From a bacterium (GTDB taxonomy: Bacteria > Planctomycetota > B15-G4 > JADJEK01), in contig JAUIEL010000022.1 in NCBI GenBank assembly GCA_030428825.1, positions 1 to 22,883 on the forward strand: a stretch of 22,883 nucleotides of DNA, written 5' to 3'. Shown one piece after another: positions 8,368 through 15,360 of the stretch (position 1 is the first letter of the stretch; each line of letters begins with the position of its first letter). The position numbers and the translations under genes were made by a program. The notes below the pieces were generated by a model that had not been told where the DNA came from, did not search any database, and saw only the letters and a list, made by a program, of their open reading frames with translations.

Positions 8368-8969
8368 TCCTCATCGTCCCCGGACATCGCCTCGACCACG
8401 GGGCCGAGGAACACTTCGAGATTCTTGTGCGCGCGGTTGAGCCGCGACTTCACGGTCCCGATCGAGCAATCCATCACTTCGGCGATCTCGCCGTACGCGA
8501 GCCCCTCGATGTAGCGGAGCACGACGATCGCGCGGAGCTTCGGGCTCAGGCGCTCGATCGACTTCTGCACCTTCCCCTCGAGGAACTCCCGGTCCGCCCA
8601 GGCGTCCGGCGAGGCCGCCTCTTCGTCGGGGAGCGAGTTCAGCACGCTCGCCTCGCCCCCTCCTTCGAGCACCAGCCCCGGCGCGGACTGTCCTCGACGC
8701 CGCCGGTCGATGCTGAGGTTGACGGTGATGCGATAGATCCACGTGAAGAATCTCGAGCTGAACTGGAACTCTCCGATCTTGCGAAAGACCGTCAGGAACA
8801 CGTCTTGCGTGACGTCCGCCGCGTCCGCCGCGTTGCCGACCACTCGAAACGACGTGTTGAAGACCCGATCCGAGTAGGAGCTGTAGAGCTCTCCGAACGC
8901 CGGCTCGTAGATCTCCGGCTCGCTCGACTGGCATCGCCGAACCAAGTCGAATTCGGTGTCCTCGATCAT
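8364..8969 (-). CDS. ECF-type RNA polymerase sigma factor
   Basis: 201 aa from ATG 8969. Region 2 (about 23-92) shows the core-binding and -10 recognition signature (DAADVTQDVFLTVFRKIGEF, then FFTWIYRITVNLSIDRRRR). Region 4 (about 136-188) has LSPKLRAIVVLRYIEGLAYGEIA followed by the helix-turn-helix MDCSIGTVKSRLNRA, which reads the -35 box. A linker of about 45 residues, acidic and Gly/Ala-rich, joins them. There is no region 1.1 or 3, so this is a minimal group IV factor. A GTG at 9014 could extend it by 15 residues, but that codon lies upstream of the predicted ECF promoter start, and the extension (EPAGAGPRLIPDSR) has no family match. It heads a translationally coupled sigma/anti-sigma/RseB-like operon. 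Confidence 0.92.
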   Translation of the reverse strand: MIEDTEFDLVRRCQSSEPEIYEPAFGELYSSYSDRVFNTSFRVVGNAADAADVTQDVFLTVFRKIGEFQFSSRFFTWIYRITVNLSIDRRRRGQSAPGLVLEGGGEASVLNSLPDEEAASPDAWADREFLEGKVQKSIERLSPKLRAIVVLRYIEGLAYGEIAEVMDCSIGTVKSRLNRAHKNLEVFLGPVVEAMSGDDEE

Positions 8970-8984
8970 TCGAGAGTCAGGAAT

Positions 8985-9012
8985 GAGACGAGGACCGGCC
9001 CCCGCCGGTTCC
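8985..9012 (-). promoter_or_regulatory. Candidate ECF-type autoregulatory promoter
   Basis: GGAACC (9012-9007) and CGTCTC (8990-8985) are separated by 16 nt on the minus strand, close to the GGAAC...CGT layout typical of ECF sigma promoters. Transcription would begin about 10 nt before the sigma ATG at 8969. The -35 hexamer is also half of a palindrome (GGTTCC-GT-GGAACC, 9020-9007). Assignment to this sigma factor is inference. Confidence 0.45.
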
Positions 9013-9080
9013 ACGGAACCAGGGACTTTTGCGCGCCGCCCGATCGCGCCAAAACCACGGCCCTCAATGGAGTTGCGCGA

Positions 9081-10046
9081 TCAGTCGAGGAATTCGAGGT
9101 GATCGAGGACGACCGTCTTCTTCCCTACGAGTGCGGCGCAGATTCCGGCGACGCACGTCCACGTCCCCCCGTCGCACCCCGCGGCCACCGTCAGCCGCTC
9201 GACGACCCCCGGCGTCCCGGTCGGCTTCGTGATCTCGGTGGTCGAGCAGACCTCGCTCCCGCCGGCGCCCGGCAGGGCCTCCGTCTCCTGCGGGATCGCC
9301 TCCCCCTGGACCACCTCCTCCTCGTCCGGATCGAGGCTCTGGATCGCCTGGTAGCGCCAGCGGTAGACGTGGCCGAGATGGACCGTGAACGTCGCGCTGT
9401 CGCCCGTCTTCACGCCGGCGATCGAGCCGAGCGCCATGATCGACAGCGACGGGAAGAGCCCGACGGTGTTGGCGATCGGGAGGCTGGTCTGGAAGACCGC
9501 CATCGTGTGCGGGCCGTACGTCGCCAGCCCGACCGACTGGACGTTCACCGCGAACAGATCGGTCAGGTCGAGGAGCATCACCTTCCCCGTCGGCCCCTCG
9601 AATCCGACCATCAGGTGGAACTGCTCGATCGCCTTCAGGTCGCCCGGAATGACGTAGAGGACCAGGGTCAGCGAGTCGCCGTGCTGGTACGAACCGAGGG
9701 TCACCTGCGGGACGACGGGATGGATCTTGCCGGGCGACACGATCTCGGTCCCGCCGCTGAGGCAGAACTCGAAGCCGTCGGGCTGGCCGTCGCCGTCGGA
9801 GTCGGCGTTCACCGCGCTGGTGGCGAACCAGGGGGCCGTCGACGCGGTCGCGAGGTGGATCTCCGACCGGTCGGGGATCCCGTCGAAGTCGGAGTCCTTC
9901 GTCTTCGACGGGCCGGTCCCCGCGATCAGGGGCGTCGACCACTCGGACGCCGCGTCGACCACGCACGCCACGACGAGGAGTGCCAGGACGAGACGAGCGG
10001 CACGAGCACCGGAGGCCAGGGAGCGATCCCGTGGTGTCAAACCCAT
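9081..10046 (-). CDS. Secreted protein with TSP3-type calcium-binding repeats
   Basis: 321 aa from ATG 10046. The N-terminus has a basic region and a hydrophobic stretch (19-32, LVLALLVVACVV), a signal peptide or anchor. Two aspartate-rich loops follow, DSDFDGIPDRSE (51-62) and NADSDGDGQPDGFEF (80-94), matching the DxDxDGxxD calcium loops of thrombospondin type 3 and dockerin-like repeats. The remainder is beta-rich with no recognised catalytic motif; a late segment holds four Cys (SEVCSTTEIT, AAGCDGGTWTCVAGICAAL) that could form disulfides. The start is uncertain. ATG 10046 has GGAG 6 nt upstream and a normal-length signal peptide, while ATG 10100 sits 6 nt after a -10 box and would be leaderless. 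It lies 111 nt upstream of the ECF operon on the same strand. Function unknown, probably cell-surface or extracellular. Confidence 0.8.
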   Translation of the reverse strand: MGLTPRDRSLASGARAARLVLALLVVACVVDAASEWSTPLIAGTGPSKTKDSDFDGIPDRSEIHLATASTAPWFATSAVNADSDGDGQPDGFEFCLSGGTEIVSPGKIHPVVPQVTLGSYQHGDSLTLVLYVIPGDLKAIEQFHLMVGFEGPTGKVMLLDLTDLFAVNVQSVGLATYGPHTMAVFQTSLPIANTVGLFPSLSIMALGSIAGVKTGDSATFTVHLGHVYRWRYQAIQSLDPDEEEVVQGEAIPQETEALPGAGGSEVCSTTEITKPTGTPGVVERLTVAAGCDGGTWTCVAGICAALVGKKTVVLDHLEFLD

Positions 10047-10106
10047 TGATGACTCCGGCCGGAGAGGCCGCGGGGGGCGGCCGGGCGAGGACTCCGGCAT
10101 CTACGG

Positions 10107-10136
10107 ATTGTATCGGTCCCGCCCGGCCTCCGGCAA
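10107..10136 (-). promoter_or_regulatory. Sigma-70-type promoter of the TSP3-repeat gene
   Basis: TTGCCG (10136-10131) and TACAAT (10112-10107) are separated by 18 nt in the 100-nt gap after clpB. The context GATACAATC matches the box before the kinase gene. Transcription should begin close to 10100. Confidence 0.55.
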
Positions 10137-10146
10137 CCTTTCTGCC

Positions 10147-12753
10147 TCACGCGGACCGGCGCTCGCCGTCGCCGACGTTGCGGAAGCCGAACACGCCGCC
10201 CTCCTCCGCGACGACCTCGACGCGGTCCCCCTCCCCGATCCGGCCGGAGAGGATCTCCTTCGCGAGCGGGTTCAGGACCTTCTCCTGGATCACCCGCTTC
10301 AGCGGTCGCGCTCCGAACGCCGGCTCCCAGCCGAGCTCGGCGAGCCGGTCGGCCGCCTCGTCCCCGAGCACCAGCTCGATCCCCTTGTCGGCCGCCCGCG
10401 CCTCGAGGAGTCGGAACTGGATCCGGACGATCCGCCGCAGGTCCTCCCGACCGAGCCGGTCGAAGACGATCGTCTCGTCGATCCGGTTCAGGAACTCGGG
10501 CCGGAACGACTGGCGCAGCACCTCGTCGACGATCCGGCGCTGCTCGGCCGGGTCCTCCCCCGCCCCCGCGAGCCGGTCGGACCCGAGGTTCGAGGTGAGG
10601 ATCACGAGCGTGTTCCGGAAGTCGACCGTCCGCCCCTGCCCGTCGGTCAGGCGGCCGTCGTCGAGCAGCTGGAGGAAGATGTTGAAGACGTCCGGGTGGG
10701 CCTTCTCGATCTCGTCGAACAGGACGACCGAGTACGGCCGGCGACGCACCGCCTCGGTCAGCGCCCCGCCCTCCTCGTAGCCGACGTAGCCCGGAGGGGC
10801 GCCGACGAGCCGCGAGACGGCGTGCTTCTCCATGTACTCGGACATGTCGATCCGCACGAGCGCCCGCTCGTCGTCGAACAGGAACTCGGCGAGCGCGCGT
10901 GCCAGCTCGGTCTTCCCGACGCCGGTCGGCCCGAGGAAGATGAACGTCCCGATCGGACGCTCGGGATCCTGCAGGCCGGAGCGCGCGCGCCGGACGGCGT
11001 CGGCGACGGCCCGTACCGCGGAGTCCTGACCGACGACCCGGCGATGGAGCACCTCCTCGCAGGCGAGCAGGCGGTCCCGCTCTCCCTGCAGCAGCTTCGA
11101 GACCGGCACGCCGGTCCACTTCGACACGATCGCCGCGACGTCCTCCTCGCCGACCTCCTCCTTCAGCAGGGCGCCGCTCTCGTGGAGCTCGGCGAGCCGG
11201 TCCTGGAACCCGGTCCGGACCCGCTCGAGGTCGGGGAGCGACTGGTAGCGGATCTGCGCGACCTTCTCGAGCTCGCCGGACCGTTCGAGCCGCTTCGACT
11301 CCTCCTTCAGCTCCTCGATCTTCTCCTTCGTGGCGCGGATGTTCCGGATCGCCTCCTTCTCGGCCTCCCAACGCGACTTCAGCCCCGACGACCGCTCCTT
11401 CAGCTCGGCGAGCTCGCGCTCGATCCGCGCCAGCCGCTCCGCGGACCCGCGGTCGGTCTCCTTCTTCAGCGCCTGACGCTCGACCTCGAGCTGACGGCTC
11501 CTCCGCTCCAGCTCGTCGAGTTCGGCCGGCATCGAGTCGATCTCGATGCGGAGCTTCGACGCGGCCTCGTCGACCAGGTCGATCGCCTTGTCGGGGAGGA
11601 AGCGGTCGGTGATGTATCGGTTCGACAGCCGGGCGGCCGCCACCAGCGCGTCGTCGCGGATCCGGACGCCGTGGTGGACGTCGTACCGCTCCTTCAGACC
11701 GCGCAGGATCGCGATCGTGTCCTCGACCGACGGCTCGCCGACGAGGACCGGCTGGAACCTCCGCTCGAGCGCCTTGTCCTTCTCGATGTGCTTCCGGTAC
11801 TCGTCGAGCGTCGTCGCCCCGATGCAGCGGAGCTGACCGCGGGCGAGCGCCGGCTTCAGGAGGTTCGCCGCGTCCGCCGCGCCCTCGGCCGCGCCCGCGC
11901 CGACGAGCGTGTGGAGCTCGTCGATGAACAGGACGATCTCCCCCTCGGCGGCCGTGATCTCCTTCAGGATCGCCTTCATGCGGTCCTCGAACTCGCCGCG
12001 GAACTTCGTGCCGGCGACCAGCGCGCCGAGGTCGAGCACGAGCACCTTCTTGTCGACGAGCCCCTCGGGGACGTCCCGTTCGACGATGCGGCGGGCCAGC
12101 CCCTCGGCGATCGCCGTCTTCCCGACCCCCGGCTCTCCGATCAGGACCGGGTTGTTCTTCGTCCGCCGCGACAGGACCTGCATCACGCGCCGGATCTCCT
12201 CGTCCCGGCCGATCACCGGGTCGAGCTTCCCCTGCCGCGCGAGCGCCGTCAGGTCGCGGGTGTACTTCTCGAGCGCCTGGTACTTCGACTCGGGGTCCTG
12301 GTCGGTGACGCGGTGGCTGCCGCGGACCGACTTCAGCGCGCCGAGGAGCGCCTTCTTCGTCGCCCCCTGGCCGGCGAGGAGCGACTCGGCGGTTCCGGAG
12401 CACCGGGAGAGCGCGAGGAGGAGGTGCTCGGTCGAGACGTACTCGTCCTGGAGCTCCTTCGCCTCCTCGAACGACGCCTCGAGGACCGACTGGAGGTCGC
12501 GCCCGACGGCGGCCTGCGCCGCCGCGCCCTGCGCCCGCGGCAGCTTCTCGGCCGCCGCGCGCGTCTCGGACGTCAGCTTCGGGACGTCCGCCCCGAGCGC
12601 ACGCAGGACCGGGGGAACGATCCCGCCGTCCTGCTCGAGGAGCGCGGAGAGGAGGTGGACGGAGGAGACCTCGGGGTTCCCCCGCTGCGAGGCGAGCTGC
12701 TGGGCCGCCTGGATCGCCTCCTGGGACTTGATGGTGAACTTCTCGAACTGCAT
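10147..12753 (-). CDS. clpB: ATP-dependent chaperone ClpB
   Basis: 868 aa, the normal length for ClpB, a hexameric Hsp100 disaggregase that works with DnaK to pull proteins out of aggregates in the cytoplasm. Domains in order: Clp N-domain (1-145, starting QFEKFTIKSQEAI); NBD1 with Walker A GEPGVGKT (Lys212) and Walker B FIDE (278-279); the coiled-coil middle domain (about 400-525, Glu/Lys/Arg heptads) that separates ClpB from ClpA/ClpC; and NBD2 with Walker A GPTGVGKT (Lys614) and pore loop GYVGYEEGG. The C-terminus has the D2-small domain (GARPLKRVIQEKVLNPLAKEIL). There is no ClpP-docking IGF loop, as expected for ClpB. The start is supported by GGGAGG 7 nt upstream (12766-12761). That site is buried in a hairpin, listed separately. 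No CIRCE element is visible. Confidence 0.98.
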   Translation of the reverse strand: MQFEKFTIKSQEAIQAAQQLASQRGNPEVSSVHLLSALLEQDGGIVPPVLRALGADVPKLTSETRAAAEKLPRAQGAAAQAAVGRDLQSVLEASFEEAKELQDEYVSTEHLLLALSRCSGTAESLLAGQGATKKALLGALKSVRGSHRVTDQDPESKYQALEKYTRDLTALARQGKLDPVIGRDEEIRRVMQVLSRRTKNNPVLIGEPGVGKTAIAEGLARRIVERDVPEGLVDKKVLVLDLGALVAGTKFRGEFEDRMKAILKEITAAEGEIVLFIDELHTLVGAGAAEGAADAANLLKPALARGQLRCIGATTLDEYRKHIEKDKALERRFQPVLVGEPSVEDTIAILRGLKERYDVHHGVRIRDDALVAAARLSNRYITDRFLPDKAIDLVDEAASKLRIEIDSMPAELDELERRSRQLEVERQALKKETDRGSAERLARIERELAELKERSSGLKSRWEAEKEAIRNIRATKEKIEELKEESKRLERSGELEKVAQIRYQSLPDLERVRTGFQDRLAELHESGALLKEEVGEEDVAAIVSKWTGVPVSKLLQGERDRLLACEEVLHRRVVGQDSAVRAVADAVRRARSGLQDPERPIGTFIFLGPTGVGKTELARALAEFLFDDERALVRIDMSEYMEKHAVSRLVGAPPGYVGYEEGGALTEAVRRRPYSVVLFDEIEKAHPDVFNIFLQLLDDGRLTDGQGRTVDFRNTLVILTSNLGSDRLAGAGEDPAEQRRIVDEVLRQSFRPEFLNRIDETIVFDRLGREDLRRIVRIQFRLLEARAADKGIELVLGDEAADRLAELGWEPAFGARPLKRVIQEKVLNPLAKEILSGRIGEGDRVEVVAEEGGVFGFRNVGDGERRSA

Positions 12754-12758
12754 CGCCG

Positions 12759-12783
12759 CACCTCCCGTGTCGGAACGGGAGTG
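12759..12783 (-). promoter_or_regulatory. Hairpin covering the clpB Shine-Dalgarno (candidate RNA thermometer)
   Basis: In the clpB leader CTCCCGT (12781-12775) and ACGGGAG (12768-12762) form an uninterrupted 7-bp stem with a 6-nt loop. An alternative pairing extends it to 9 bp (CAC 12783-12781 with GTG 12761-12759) if one G inside the Shine-Dalgarno bulges out. The 3' arm contains the GGGAGG ribosome-binding site, and the ATG is 5 nt past the extended stem. Occlusion of the site at low temperature would suit a heat-shock gene. The fold is seen by pairing only; the function is inference. Confidence 0.45.
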
Positions 12784-12858
12784 TTCAAAGCACGCGGCAT
12801 GCCGTCACGCCGATCGCGGCACCTGCGCCAGAACGACCGGGGCGCGCCTCAAGAATCG

Positions 12859-12891
12859 CGTCACTTTGACATTTCCATGAACGTCACTTTG
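12859..12891 (-). repeat. 10-bp direct repeat in the A/T-richer clpB upstream region
   Basis: CGTCACTTTG occurs at 12859-12868 and 12882-12891, a 23-bp period, within an unusually A/T-rich patch for this genome. One copy spans the stop codon of the upstream lipoprotein gene (12884-12886). These may be binding sites for a regulator of clpB, or a small local duplication. Confidence 0.5.
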
Positions 12892-14179
12892 GCGCAGTGA
12901 TCCCGAGCAGCCTCTCCCCGTCCCATTCGAGGGTGAACGTCAGCTCGAGCCCGCGGTCGGGGCCGACGACGCGCGCCCAGAGCGACGGCCCGGGCTCGAC
13001 CGGCGGCGGCGTCCGATCCGCCTCCGGGCCGCCGCCGGGCGTCCACAGCCACTCCCCGTGCCGCTCGAGCGAGGTCCCGAGCACGGTCTCGAGCGCCAGG
13101 ACGTCCGGCTCGGCCGGCGCCCCGGCGACCCGCACCGCGCCCCCCCGACCGGTCGCCGCGAACCCGGTGATCCCGAGCCGCCGCGCCGCGTCGAGGCCGC
13201 GCTCGACCCGCTCCACGAACTCGAGCGTGCGGTCGATCAACGGCTCCTCGAGCGTCCGCGCGACCGCGTCGACGAACGCCGTCCCGTCCGCCGCGAGGAG
13301 GAGGCCGCTCTCGCCCTCGTCGATCCGCGGCCACTCGCCGTCGAGCGGCCGGAGCGCCCCGCAGAGTTCCGCGACCGCCGACCCGGGGACCGGCGTGATC
13401 CGCTGCCGGGTCCGACCGATGCGGCCGTCCTCGAACTCCGCCTCGACCACGATCCCTTCCACCTGTGCGAACGCGTCGACCGCCGCGGTCGCGACGAGCA
13501 CCATCGCCTCGATCGCGGCGCCGTGCTCCCGCGCGGACGCGCCGAGGATCGCGGAGGCGCCCTGGAACATCGGGAGGACGCTCCTCCGTGCGAACCGGGC
13601 CAGCTCGCCTCCGTCGACGGCGATCGCGACCGAGGACGGCGGGACCTCCCGCCGGACCGACGCGCCGAGCGTCCGGAGCTCGCTCCGGAGGTCGATCGTC
13701 GGGAGGAGCAGGACGCGCCCGTCGACGTCGAAGCGACGCAGCTCGCCCGCGAGCGGGAACGGCGCCCCCGCCCCGACCGGCCCCGGCAGGCCCGCGAGAT
13801 CCGCCCCCCGGAACGGATCGGTCAGGCGATACGCGCCTTCGCGCCCGTCGACCGGCTCGAGACCGCCCGCGTCGACGAGCGCCTCGACGGCGGCCGCCGC
13901 CCCGCTCCCGCCGAGGTCGAGCGCGACGCCCGCGCCGAACGCCTCCCGGTCGAGCAGCAGCACCAGGACGTCGACGTCGTGGTCGCCGAGGGGGAGCTCT
14001 CCCGACCGCGTCGCCGCGCGCACGACTTCGCCGCCGAGGAACGCCGCCCCCATCACGCCCGGGGTCCGGAGCGCTCCGCTCCCGGCGAACGGCGTCTCGC
14101 CGACCTCCTCGCGGCCGCTGCACGCGGCGAGCACGAATCCGACGGAGAGCGCCGCGGCGCGGACGGGGTGGAGCTTCAT
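12884..14179 (-). CDS. Uncharacterised lipoprotein, second gene of the exported pair upstream of clpB
   Basis: 431 aa. ATG 14179 overlaps the preceding stop by 4 nt (ATGA). A short basic N-terminus and hydrophobic core end in the lipobox LAAC, with Cys20 lipidated, so the protein is probably anchored in the envelope and faces the periplasm. The rest has no catalytic motif I recognise. It alternates beta strands and helices in blocks such as DVDVLVLLLDREAFGAGVAL...EPVDGREGAYRL and GESGLLLAADGTAFVDAVAR, reminiscent of DUF3352-type exported proteins, and a Pro-rich segment (about 390-405) precedes a terminal beta hairpin. The upstream gene shows a similar block order (self-labelled short strands, 'GRxxYxL' turn), so the two may be remote paralogs. 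The stop falls inside a direct repeat upstream of clpB, 130 nt from its start. Function unknown. Confidence 0.7.
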   Translation of the reverse strand: MKLHPVRAAALSVGFVLAACSGREEVGETPFAGSGALRTPGVMGAAFLGGEVVRAATRSGELPLGDHDVDVLVLLLDREAFGAGVALDLGGSGAAAAVEALVDAGGLEPVDGREGAYRLTDPFRGADLAGLPGPVGAGAPFPLAGELRRFDVDGRVLLLPTIDLRSELRTLGASVRREVPPSSVAIAVDGGELARFARRSVLPMFQGASAILGASAREHGAAIEAMVLVATAAVDAFAQVEGIVVEAEFEDGRIGRTRQRITPVPGSAVAELCGALRPLDGEWPRIDEGESGLLLAADGTAFVDAVARTLEEPLIDRTLEFVERVERGLDAARRLGITGFAATGRGGAVRVAGAPAEPDVLALETVLGTSLERHGEWLWTPGGGPEADRTPPPVEPGPSLWARVVGPDRGLELTFTLEWDGERLLGITAPK

Positions 14180-15309
14180 CGGACCTCGATCACCGGGACG
14201 CACGCCCGGAGTTGGTCGATCGGGGCGGCGAGCTCGACCAGGAGCTCTCGACCGTCCCGAGCGACGTGGAGATGGAGGGGCGCCCCGCCCGCCTCGCCGC
14301 CGCGGAGGGCGTCGCAGGCGACGGAGAGACGGAGCAACGCGCCGTCGCCGTCCCCCGGCCGCGGCGCGAGCGAGCAACCGGACCGCGCCACCGTCAGCCG
14401 GCCGCCGAACGGGGTCCGCTCGAGCCGCCCCCCGACGCGCTCCGCGACGTCGCCGACGAGCTCCTCCCATCGCGCCCCGCCCGCCGACGCGGACCGCCAC
14501 TCGGCGAGGAGCGCCACCCCGGCCCGCCGCTCGGGAGCGACCGGCGGCAGCGCGGCCCCGCCGTCGAGCCAGCGCGCCGCCTCGCTCTTCGGACGGGCGG
14601 CGAGCCGTCCGCGGAGGACGACGCCGTCCGCGCCGAGCTCCATCTCGCCGTCGACGAGCTCCCACGGCGCGAGGAGCGACCGCACGTCGTCGAGGTCCTC
14701 CGCCACCCGACGGAGGTCCGGCCGCCCGTCGCCGAGGAGGGACGCGACGCGGTCGACGCCCCGCAGCACGTCCGCGCGCACGGCGAGCCAGACGTCCGCC
14801 CGCGCGACGAACGGCGCCGCCGCGAATCGGAACGACAGGAGCGCGCCGTCGGCCGCCGACTCGAACGCCGATCGGGCGAGGTACTCGGCCGCCGCCCGCC
14901 CCGTCGCCTCGTCCGGCGCGAGCACGTACGACCGCCTCCCGGCGACCCGCACCACGCGCCCCCCGGGCGGCGCCGCGCGGCGGACCCCCTCCTCGTCCGC
15001 GGAACCGACGAACGGCACGCGCACCAGCCCGAGCGCCCCCTCGACCCAGACCGCCCCGAGCGGCGCGCGGGCGTCGATGCCCTCCAGGGAGTCGAGACCG
15101 AGGTCGATCGAGAGTCGCTCCCGGACCACGCGGTCGTCGAGCAGCGGCGGGCCGAACCCGAGCCCGCCGTACAGGTCGAGCAGCGAGGCGGAGAGACGCG
15201 ACGCCCCGTGGACGACGACGTGCCCCGCGACCGTCGGCGTCTCGGCCGCGGCCGACGGCGCGGCGATCCCCGCGAGGACGATCGACAGGAGGCGTCGGGT
15301 CGGTCTCAA
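14176..15309 (-). CDS. Uncharacterised secreted protein, first gene of the exported pair upstream of clpB
   Basis: 377 aa from a TTG codon at 15309; no ATG or GTG in frame fits better, because the twin-Arg n-region and hydrophobic core (RRLLSIVLAGIAAPSAAA) begin at once. Cleavage is likely after A22. The mature part reads as repeated strand/helix units (VVVHGASRLSASLLDLYGGLGF, SLEGIDARAPLGAVWV, GRRSYVLAPDEATGRAAAEYL, GEMELGADGVVLRGRLAA), with the 'L-GIDxxxPLG' turn seen in DUF3352-like exported proteins. There is no catalytic signature, and only two Cys in the mature part. It is divergent from queG across 51 nt and translationally coupled to the lipoprotein downstream. The start is the least certain part. 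Function unknown; a role as a partner of the lipoprotein is inferred from coupling. Confidence 0.65.
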   Translation of the reverse strand: MRPTRRLLSIVLAGIAAPSAAAETPTVAGHVVVHGASRLSASLLDLYGGLGFGPPLLDDRVVRERLSIDLGLDSLEGIDARAPLGAVWVEGALGLVRVPFVGSADEEGVRRAAPPGGRVVRVAGRRSYVLAPDEATGRAAAEYLARSAFESAADGALLSFRFAAAPFVARADVWLAVRADVLRGVDRVASLLGDGRPDLRRVAEDLDDVRSLLAPWELVDGEMELGADGVVLRGRLAARPKSEAARWLDGGAALPPVAPERRAGVALLAEWRSASAGGARWEELVGDVAERVGGRLERTPFGGRLTVARSGCSLAPRPGDGDGALLRLSVACDALRGGEAGGAPLHLHVARDGRELLVELAAPIDQLRACVPVIEVR

Positions 15310-15323
15310 GATCGTGGGCGCCG

Positions 15324-15329
15324 AGTGTA
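15324..15329 (-). promoter_or_regulatory. Candidate -10 box for the exported pair
   Basis: TACACT in the context GATACACTC lies 14 nt before the TTG start at 15309 and resembles the GATACAATC boxes at 3319 and 10107. No -35 consensus is visible; the upstream position is taken by the opposing queG -10 candidate. Confidence 0.35.
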
Positions 15330-15346
15330 TCCCCGGGGGCGGCGCG

Positions 15347-15352
15347 TATCAT
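15347..15352 (+). promoter_or_regulatory. Candidate -10 box of the queG operon, possibly giving a leaderless mRNA
   Basis: TATCAT ends 8 nt before the queG ATG at 15361. If used, transcription would begin at or next to the start codon. The sequence between has no convincing Shine-Dalgarno (only CCGGA), which agrees with a leaderless message. No good -35 was found. Confidence 0.35.
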
Positions 15353-15360
15353 CGCCCGGA

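Noticed and set aside
8970..9014. GTG start at 9014 for the sigma factor
   Set aside because: It lies upstream of the predicted ECF transcription start, has no Shine-Dalgarno, and the added residues do not look like sigma region 2.
12795..12804. Perfect 10-bp palindrome CGGCATGCCG in the clpB leader
   Set aside because: Flanks do not extend the symmetry, and 10-bp G+C palindromes are expected by chance; it was not raised to an operator call.
12754..12883. CIRCE or HspR-type box upstream of clpB
   Set aside because: Neither TTAGCACTC-N9-GAGTGCTAA nor CTTGAGT-N7-ACTCAAG is present; single half-like matches (CTTGAG) have no partner.
9727..12900. 1057-codon plus-strand open frame opposite clpB
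   Set aside because: Composition is Leu/Arg/Asp/Pro-rich low complexity and mirrors clpB codons; ClpB motifs on the minus strand are unambiguous.
12897..15360. Long open frames on the plus strand and in other minus frames across the exported pair
   Set aside because: Arg/Pro/Ala shadows. The chosen frames are the only ones with signal peptide, lipobox and coupled ATGA junction.
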